Source of the DNA: Streptomyces lilacinus | Lineage (GTDB): Bacteria > Actinomycetota > Actinomycetes > Streptomycetales > Streptomycetaceae | Reading direction: 5' to 3' | Assembly (NCBI GenBank): GCA_000715685.1 | Contig: KL569426.1 | Coordinates: 57,760 to 67,787 of the forward strand | Length of the DNA stretch: 10,028 nt | In this document: piece by piece, positions 4,839 through 10,028 of the stretch | Layout: each line of letters begins with the position of its first letter | How positions within the stretch are numbered: the stretch's first letter is position 1 | Made by a program: the position numbers and the translations under genes | The notes under the pieces: generated by a model | What the model was told of the DNA's origin: nothing | The model's database searches: none | What the model saw: only the letters and a program-made list of their open reading frames with translations

Positions 4839-5885
4839 ATGGCCAATAACGACAGGCCCACGCGCCCCGAGAGCCTCGACCCGGACGACGCGGGTGACGT
4901 CGCCGCCAAGGAGAGCAGGAAAGCCTGGCGTCAGCGCGTGAGCGCACACATCGCGCATCTTCAGGCGCAGCTGGATCGGATCAACACTCGTGACTTGGGT
5001 GACGACGACAACGCGCTCGCGGAGAAGACCAAGACGCACCTGGAGGCGGCCAGAAACGCCGTGAACGACCATCGCCGCTTCGCGAAGAGCGCGACAGTGG
5101 ACCGCATCTACTCCAATATCCACAAGGCCGAGGTGAAGATCCTCAGGCTCGTACCGAAGGACGAACTGACCTGGTACGGGATGGTCGTGCTCGCTCAGGC
5201 CCGGCAGCATCTGGGGGCGGTGGACCCTCGACTGAAGACCTTGGAAGACCGGCTGAAGAACTCGAACAACCAACTTTCCGAAAACTTCAGGGAATTGGCG
5301 GTCAGTACGCTGCTCGCGGCGCACGACGCCGAAGAGGCGGGGCGCGCCAGGGTTCGCAGCTTCCGCAACATTCTGCTCGCGTCGGTGATAGCCACGGGCC
5401 TGATCGCGGCGCTGTTCATCATCTGGGGTTACGTGAAACCCGAGGTGATTCCGCAGAACCTCTGCTTCCAGCAGCCGCCCACCCCGGGCAACCCTCACCC
5501 CGTTCCCGTGTGCCCGATCGGATCCCACGCCGCCGGTCGTGACGTCCTGCTCGTAGAGCTGACGGGCCTGGGTGCAGCGGCACTGGCCGGTGCGATATCC
5601 ATTCGCAACATCCAGGGAACCACCACGCCGTATTCGGTTCCCGTGATGTTGATAGCCCTGAGGCTCCCGGTCGGTGCCCTGGCCGCGCTCTTCGGGATCT
5701 TCCTCATTCACGGTGGGGTCGTTCCCGGGCTGACAGCGCTGGACACCGGACCCCAGATCGTCGCGTGGGCAATTATTTTCGGCATCCTCCAGGAGTCCGT
5801 GACCCGCCTGGTCGACCAGCAGGGGAAGAAGGTCCTGGACAGTGCGCGGGACTCCACGCGAGGGGTCGAGGAGAAGGGAAAGTGA
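4839..5885 (+). CDS. Membrane protein of unknown function, soluble N-terminus and C-terminal TM bundle
   Basis: I do not recognise a named family. The 348-residue protein has a charged, probably helical N-terminal part (1-175), rich in Glu/Lys/Arg/Gln with coiled-coil-like stretches such as KTLEDRLKNSNNQLSENF (133-150). Membrane segments follow: about 177-199 (NILLASVIATGLIAALFIIW), 235-255, 266-292 and 303-317. The loop after the first segment holds two Cys, C209 and C225, in a Pro-rich stretch that could form a disulfide outside the cell. The end, IIFGILQESVTRLVDQQGKK (312-331), resembles a G-x-x-Q-E-x-x-T-R tail I have seen in other actinobacterial membrane proteins, without known function. 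Start choice is uncertain: ATG 4839 or GTG 4806 (11 residues longer); neither has a ribosome site. Codon use looks less GC-biased than in neighbours (ATT, TTC, AAC, TCC clusters), hinting at transfer. Confidence 0.8.
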   Translation: MANNDRPTRPESLDPDDAGDVAAKESRKAWRQRVSAHIAHLQAQLDRINTRDLGDDDNALAEKTKTHLEAARNAVNDHRRFAKSATVDRIYSNIHKAEVKILRLVPKDELTWYGMVVLAQARQHLGAVDPRLKTLEDRLKNSNNQLSENFRELAVSTLLAAHDAEEAGRARVRSFRNILLASVIATGLIAALFIIWGYVKPEVIPQNLCFQQPPTPGNPHPVPVCPIGSHAAGRDVLLVELTGLGAAALAGAISIRNIQGTTTPYSVPVMLIALRLPVGALAALFGIFLIHGGVVPGLTALDTGPQIVAWAIIFGILQESVTRLVDQQGKKVLDSARDSTRGVEEKGK

Positions 5886-5915
5886 CCGGGCGGGCTGCCC
5901 GCGCAGCCCGCCCGG
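5886..5915. terminator. Bidirectional hairpin terminator between convergent genes
   Basis: CCGGGCGGGCTGC (5886-5898) is perfectly complementary to GCAGCCCGCCCGG (5903-5915), with loop CCGC: a 13-bp stem and 4-nt loop. It starts on the base after the membrane protein stop and ends 6 bp before the last base of the leftward binding-protein gene. No T tract, as is common for Streptomyces terminators. It should serve both strands. Confidence 0.85.
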
Positions 5916-5921
5916 CGGCCC

Positions 5922-6890
5922 CTACTTCAGCCATTCCTTCCACACCTGCGGATGCGCCCGCACCCACCGCTTCGCCGCCTCCTCCGGAGCCAGCTTGTCT
6001 TCCGCGATCATCTGGGCGACCTCGTTCTGGTCGGCCTTCGTCCAGTGGAATTTCTTCAGGAAGCGGGCGGCCTTGCCGCCCTTCTTCGTGAACTCGGTGT
6101 TGAGGTACTTCTTCAGCGGGGTCGTCGGGTAGGCGCAGTCCACCGTCGACGGGTCCTTCGTGCCCTTTTCGGCGCAGGCGTCGGTGTACTCGGGGAGTTT
6201 CACCTCGACCATCGGGACCTCGTTGAAGAGCCACTGGGGCTCGTACCAGTACGTGAGGAAGGGGCGCTTCTCCTTCGCGAACTGCTTGAGCTGGGTGATC
6301 TGCGCCGCCTCGGAGCCCGCGAAGACGACCTGGTAGTCGAGCTTGAGGTTCTTGACCAGCGCCTTGTCGTTGGTGACGTACGACGGGGAGCCGTCGAGGA
6401 GCTGGCCCTTGCCTCCGCTCTCGGGGGTCTTCAGCTGCGAGGCGTACTTGTTGAGGTTCTTCCAGTCCAGGACGTCCGGGTGGGCGTCGGCGAAGTACTT
6501 GGGGACCCACCAGCCGATGTGGCCGGTGACGCCCAGGTCGCCGGCGTCCGTGACGGTGCGCTTGTCCTCGACGTAGCGCTTCTCCTGGTCCGGGTGGCCC
6601 CAGTCCTCCATGAGGGCGTCGACGCGGCCCTGGCTGAGGGCGTCCCAGGCCGGGACCTCGTCGACCTGGACGGTGTCGACGCGGTAGCCGAGCTCCTTCT
6701 CCAACAGGTACTGCGCGACGGCCGTGTTCGCACGGGCGCCCACCCAGGACTGCACGGACAGGGTCACGGTCTTCGCGCCCGCCGCGTTGGCGTACGGCGA
6801 GGACTGCTTCGTCATGTCCGCCGCGCCGCAGCCCGTGGCGGTCGCCAGCAGGGCCACGGCGCCGGCGGCGACGACAATCTTGCGCTTCAT
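5922..6890 (-). CDS. Glycine betaine/choline-type ABC substrate-binding lipoprotein
   Basis: A 322-residue OpuAC/ProX-family binding protein, last gene of the leftward operon. It starts with a lipoprotein signal: MKRK, a hydrophobic stretch (5-19) and the lipobox end ATGC with C21 as lipidated residue. The mature domain has LSVQSWVGARANTAVAQYLL (44-63), VDALMEDWGHPDQ (90-102), GHIGWWVPKYF (123-133) and RPFLTYWYEPQW (209-220); the Trp residues W49, W97, W127/W128, W215 and W220 are candidates for the aromatic cage that binds quaternary ammonium groups in this family. C239 and C252 may form a disulfide. By homology it delivers betaine, choline or carnitine to the permease; which one is unclear. 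The stop of the permease and this ATG overlap as TGATG, with AAGGAGG 7 nt upstream, so translation is coupled. Confidence 0.93.
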   Translation of the reverse strand: MKRKIVVAAGAVALLATATGCGAADMTKQSSPYANAAGAKTVTLSVQSWVGARANTAVAQYLLEKELGYRVDTVQVDEVPAWDALSQGRVDALMEDWGHPDQEKRYVEDKRTVTDAGDLGVTGHIGWWVPKYFADAHPDVLDWKNLNKYASQLKTPESGGKGQLLDGSPSYVTNDKALVKNLKLDYQVVFAGSEAAQITQLKQFAKEKRPFLTYWYEPQWLFNEVPMVEVKLPEYTDACAEKGTKDPSTVDCAYPTTPLKKYLNTEFTKKGGKAARFLKKFHWTKADQNEVAQMIAEDKLAPEEAAKRWVRAHPQVWKEWLK

Positions 6891-8884
6891 CACTTCGCCT
6901 CCTTCGCCTTCGTCGGCTGGGTCACCCGGTCGAGCATCAGTCCCAGGCAGGCGATCGCGACGCCCGCCGTGAGGCCCGTGGCCAGGTCGCCCTGCGCGAG
7001 GCCGAAGACGACCTCGTAGCCGAGGGCACCGCCGCCGACCAGGGCACCGATGATGACGACGGACAGGACCAGGACGACCGCCTGGTTGACGGCCAGCAGC
7101 AGCTGCGGCCGGGCCAGCGGGAACTGCACCTGGCGCAGCTGCTGGCCACCCGTCGCGCCCAGGGACCGGGCGGACTCGAGGGCCGCCGGGTCGACCTGGC
7201 GCAGGCCCTGGCTCACGATGCGGACGACGGCCGGCAGCGCGTAGACGACCGCCGCGGCGGCGGCCGGGGCGCGGCCGATGCCGAAGAGGGCGACGACCGG
7301 GATCAGGTAGACGAACTGCGGCATGGTCTGGAAGACGTCCAGGACCGGCCGGAGCAGTCGGTCGACCCGGGCGCTGCGCGCCGCGACCACGGCGATCGCG
7401 AAGCCCAGCACCAGCGTGACGGCCACCGCCGCCAGCACCTGGGAGAGCGTGTCCATGGCCGGGTTCCAGCGGCCCAGCACGCCGATCGCCGCCAGCGACA
7501 GGGTCGCGGTCAGCGCGGTGCGCCAGGTGCCGATGAGCCAGGCCAGGGCGGCCACGATCGCCAGGGCGCCCCACCAGGGGAGGGCCTGGAGGCCGTCGCG
7601 GAGGGGGTCGAGGATCCAGCCGGTGTAGTGGGCGGACCAGTCGGCGGTGCCGCCGATGCCGGGGATTCCGCTGTAGAGGTGGGCGACCATCCAGTCTTTG
7701 GCCTCGTTCACGGGGGCCGCGATCGGGACCGTCCAGGTGTCCGGCCACGTGGCCGTGACGCGGCCGAGGGCCACGATCGCGGCGATGGCCGCCGCCCACG
7801 TGGTCAGCGTTCGGGTGCGGGCCCGTCGTTGGTCGTGCCCACCCGTTCCGCCCTGCGGAACGCCTGCCCACGACCGGTCCGAACGATTGCCCACAGACCT
7901 GTCCAGGACTATCGCCAGCAGGACGATCGGGATTCCCGCTGCCAGGGCGCTGCCCACGTCCACCGTCGACAGGGCCTGGTAGACGCGGTCGCCCAGGCCG
8001 TCGGCGCCGATGACGGAGGCGATGACGGCCATGGAGAGGGCCATCATGATGGTCTGGTTGACGCCCAGGAGGAGTTCCCGGCGGGCCAGGGGCAGGCGGG
8101 CCGTCAGCAGGCGCTGGCGGGCGGTGGCGCCGAGGGAGTCGACGGCCTCCAGCACGCCCTTGTCCGTGCCGCGCAGGCCCAGCGCGGTGAGGCGGGCCAT
8201 CGGCGGGGCGGCGTAGACGACGGTGGCGAGCACCGCGGGGGCCACGCCGATGCCGAAGACGAGCACGACCGGCAGCAGGTAGGCGAACGCGGGCAGCGCC
8301 TGCATGGTGTCCAGGACCGGGCGCAGGGCCCGGAACGTGCGGTCGGACAGGCCGGCAGCGAGGCCGAGCAGCGCGCCGACGGCGACGGAGAGGGCCACCG
8401 CGACGACCATCAGGGCCAGCGTGCGCATGGTCGGCACCCACATGCCCAGCAGTCCGCACACGGCGAACGAGGCGAGGGCCGTCAGCCCCGCCCGTACGCC
8501 CGCGAGGCGCCAGGCGAGCAGGGAGGCGCCCGCGGTCACGCTGGCCCAGCCGAGGGCGAGCAGTACGACGTACACACCGCGCACCGCCGTGATGATGGCG
8601 TCGCTGATGTGGCCGAAGAAGTACAGGAACAGCCAGTGGCTGTCGCGGTTGTCGATGATCCAGTCGTTGGCCCGGCCGAGCGGGCCGGTGAGGTCGACGC
8701 CGAGCCCGGTGGGCCAGCTGCCGCTCCCCCACCGGGCGGCGGCGAAGGGCGCCACCACCGCGGTCAGGAGGGCGATCAGCAGGAGCTTGCGGGCGGCGGG
8801 GCGCCGCCACGCGGTCTTGAGGGCGGTCGGGCGGGCGTGGGCGTCCGCCGGACGTGCCCCGGCGGTGGGGGTGACGCTGCTCAT
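6890..8884 (-). CDS. Glycine betaine-type ABC permease, tandem fusion of two domains
   Basis: A 664-residue inner-membrane protein made of two consecutive ProW/OpuAB-like halves. Each half has an amphipathic NDW/KDW segment (about 73-76 and 394-399), several membrane spans, a conserved RPVLD-(TM/VF)Q-x-(L/M)P core (188-198 and 512-522) and an EAA loop that contacts the ATPase: [15 protein letters not shown] (246-260) and [15 protein letters not shown] (570-584). Single-domain homologues pair as homodimers, so one fused chain could form the whole channel. A polar linker with no membrane character, about 329-358 (Arg, Gly, Gln, Ser), joins the halves and holds a DNA dyad at 7831-7875. The start ATG overlaps the ATPase stop as ATGA, with GAGGAG 11 nt upstream. 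Such fusions occur in other actinobacteria, so the form itself is not new. Confidence 0.93.
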   Translation of the reverse strand: MSSVTPTAGARPADAHARPTALKTAWRRPAARKLLLIALLTAVVAPFAAARWGSGSWPTGLGVDLTGPLGRANDWIIDNRDSHWLFLYFFGHISDAIITAVRGVYVVLLALGWASVTAGASLLAWRLAGVRAGLTALASFAVCGLLGMWVPTMRTLALMVVAVALSVAVGALLGLAAGLSDRTFRALRPVLDTMQALPAFAYLLPVVLVFGIGVAPAVLATVVYAAPPMARLTALGLRGTDKGVLEAVDSLGATARQRLLTARLPLARRELLLGVNQTIMMALSMAVIASVIGADGLGDRVYQALSTVDVGSALAAGIPIVLLAIVLDRSVGNRSDRSWAGVPQGGTGGHDQRRARTRTLTTWAAAIAAIVALGRVTATWPDTWTVPIAAPVNEAKDWMVAHLYSGIPGIGGTADWSAHYTGWILDPLRDGLQALPWWGALAIVAALAWLIGTWRTALTATLSLAAIGVLGRWNPAMDTLSQVLAAVAVTLVLGFAIAVVAARSARVDRLLRPVLDVFQTMPQFVYLIPVVALFGIGRAPAAAAAVVYALPAVVRIVSQGLRQVDPAALESARSLGATGGQQLRQVQFPLARPQLLLAVNQAVVLVLSVVIIGALVGGGALGYEVVFGLAQGDLATGLTAGVAIACLGLMLDRVTQPTKAKEAK
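7831..7875. repeat. 45-bp imperfect palindrome inside the permease linker
   Basis: Two 21-base arms (7831-7851 and 7855-7875) around CCT pair at 17 of 21 positions: GGTCGTG with CACGACC outside, and the eight bases 7844-7851 (CGTTCCGC) with 7855-7862 (GCGGAACG) inside. A further CGTTCGG (7808-7814) and CCGAACG (7879-7885) lie around it, slightly off axis. It encodes part of the hydrophilic linker between the two permease halves. It may be a trace of an old intergenic hairpin from before the fusion, or an mRNA structure that slows ribosomes between domains. The symmetry is seen; the roles are inferred. Confidence 0.55.
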
Positions 8885-10028
8885 GCCGCGGCCATCTCCT
8901 CGATCCCCGGCACCCCGTCGTCGCGCTCCCCGTCGGCCGGCAGCCCGTCCTCGTGCTGCCCGGCGCGACGCGGGCGACCGTCCGGCCGTCCGTCCAGCCC
9001 GGCGACGACGCCGAGCAGGCCCGTGGAGTCGACGACGCCCAGGCACCTGCCGGCGTCGACGACGCGCGCCGAGGTGCCCGTACGGGCCACGGCCTCGATG
9101 GCGTCGGCGACGGTGGTGGCGGGGTTCAGCGCGGGGCCGGTCTCGGCCTCGTGGGCGTCCTTGAGGGGCCGCATGGCGCGGCGGACGGTGAGGACCTGCT
9201 CGCGCGGGACGTCGCGGACGAAGTCGCGGACGTAGTCGTCGGCGGGCGAGCCGACGATCTCCTCGGGCGTGCCGCACTGCACGACGCGGCCGCCGCGCAT
9301 GAGCGCGATGCGGTCGCCGACGCGCAGGGCCTCGCCCAGGTCGTGGGTGATGAAGACCATGGTGCGGCCCTCGTCGCGGTGGAGGCGGACGACCTCGTCC
9401 TGCATGTCGCGGCGGATGAGGGGGTCCAGGGCGCTGAACGGCTCGTCGAAGAGCAGTACTTCGGGGTCGGCGGCGAGGGCGCGGGCCAGGCTGCTGGCCG
9501 CCGGAGAGCTGGGCGGGGCGGCGGGCCTCCATGCCGGCGAGGCCGACCTTCTCGACCATCTCGGCGGCCTTGGCGCGGCGTTCGGCCCTGCCCATGCCCT
9601 GGATCTCCAGGCCGTAGGCGACGTTGTCGAGGACGGTGCGGTGCGGGAGCAGCCCGAAGTGCTGGAAGACCATGGCGGCGCGGTGCCGGCGCAGGTCGCG
9701 CAGGGTGCTCTTGTCCATGCCGCGCACGTCCTCGCCGTCGATGGCGATCGTGCCGCTGGTGGGCTCGATGAGGCGGGTGAGGCAGCGGACGAGCGTGGAC
9801 TTGCCGGAGCCGGACAGGCCCATGACGACGAAGCACTCGCCGGGGCGGACGTCGAAGGACACGTCGCGCACGGCCACCGTGCATCCGGTGCGCTCGCGCA
9901 GTTCCTCGGCGGAGAGGTCCGCCAGGTCGCTGCCCGGCACCCGCTCGGCGCGGGGGCCGAAGACCTTCCACAGGTTGCGGACGGAGAAGACGGGAGCGGC
10001 GGCGGACGATCCGGACGCGACCGTGGCC
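8881..10028 (-). pseudogene. Glycine betaine-type ABC ATPase (ProV/OpuAA-like), frameshifted and cut by the window edge
   Basis: The reading frame enters from the right edge with [12 protein letters not shown], the usual start region of ProV/OpuAA-type ATPases, so the true start lies outside. Walker [10 protein letters not shown] is at 9794-9820, followed by the Q-loop [11 protein letters not shown]. The signature reads LSGGQQ near 9491-9508 and then the frame is lost. From about 9490 leftward a different frame continues without gap in homology: [20 protein letters not shown] (Walker B), D-loop, [17 protein letters not shown] (H-loop) and one CBS-like segment to IEEMAAA. The residues expected in between (QRVG-type) are missing, a net loss of about 11 nt. 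If real, no intact ATPase is made and the importer is dead unless another ATPase serves it. If a draft error, the gene is normal. The stop overlaps the permease ATG as ATGA. Confidence 0.85.

Noticed and set aside
3885..5711. A 608-codon minus-strand open frame opposite the ICL/PEPM and membrane protein genes
   Set aside because: Composition is Arg/Gly/His/Pro-rich with no domain; both plus-strand genes beneath it have clear family motifs or membrane segments.
7628..9235. A 535-codon plus-strand open frame opposite the permease and ATPase
   Set aside because: Shadow of the leftward operon; no start signal or motif and strongly biased composition.
9794..9940. GTG at 9940 as the start of the ATPase
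   Set aside because: The frame stays open to the window edge and the upstream residues [12 protein letters not shown] match the normal N-terminal region of the family, so the start is outside the window.
1..10028. CRISPR arrays, tRNA or rRNA genes, insertion sequences, phage genes
   Set aside because: No spaced direct repeats, cloverleaf-like sequences, transposase motifs or phage structural genes were seen on reading both strands. The only transposon-derived bases are the adapter remnant.

Overview
High-GC actinobacterial DNA, most likely Streptomyces. The signs are strong G/C bias at third codon positions, a DUF6879 gene, a MocR-type regulator facing an AhpD-like gene, leaderless-looking promoters with TANNNT -10 boxes, and a glycine-betaine-type ABC operon with a tandem-fused permease. 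The first 16 bases are not genomic: they match the 3' part of the Tn5/Nextera mosaic end, so this is the edge of an Illumina draft contig.

Layout. (1) 1-724: adapter remnant, then a 5'-truncated DUF1963 (YwqG-like) gene. (2) 725-1479: a 158-bp spacer with a hairpin that would bury a near-perfect Shine-Dalgarno, then a DUF6879 gene with no helix-turn-helix partner beside it; its tail runs antisense into the next gene. (3) 1404-4757: a likely regulatory unit. A leftward MocR regulator (GntR-type wHTH plus aminotransferase domain) faces an AhpD/carboxymuconolactone-decarboxylase-like gene across 47 bp. A VOC/glyoxalase-fold gene and an isocitrate lyase/PEP-mutase superfamily gene follow. The same (A/G)TGGNCCA(C/T) dyad sits exactly 34 nt before the ATG of both the AhpD-like gene and the ICL/PEPM gene, with a TANNNT -10 box 7 nt before each ATG. 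I infer a small MocR regulon with leaderless transcripts. (4) 4839-5885: a membrane protein of unknown function with a long soluble N-terminal part and about four membrane segments. (5) 5886-5915: a perfect 13-bp-stem hairpin that probably terminates transcription from both sides. (6) 5922-10028: a leftward, translationally coupled ABC importer operon of the glycine betaine/choline class. Gene order is ATPase (cut by the window edge and frameshifted at its signature motif), fused double permease, lipoprotein binding protein.

How they work together. The ABC genes would import a quaternary-amine osmolyte: the lipoprotein captures it, the permease forms the channel, the ATPase drives it. As read here the ATPase is broken, which is either a draft error or a real loss of function. 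The MocR block looks like a small PLP-responsive regulator controlling an antioxidant or decarboxylase-type enzyme and a C-C lyase-type enzyme; the substrates cannot be read from the sequence. I see no CRISPR array, tRNA, rRNA or insertion sequence, and no defence system I can name. The most novel-looking items are the shared operator/leaderless promoter architecture, the 52-bp interrupted palindrome at 3952-4003, and the 45-bp dyad inside the permease linker. No gene-free stretch exceeds 300 bases.
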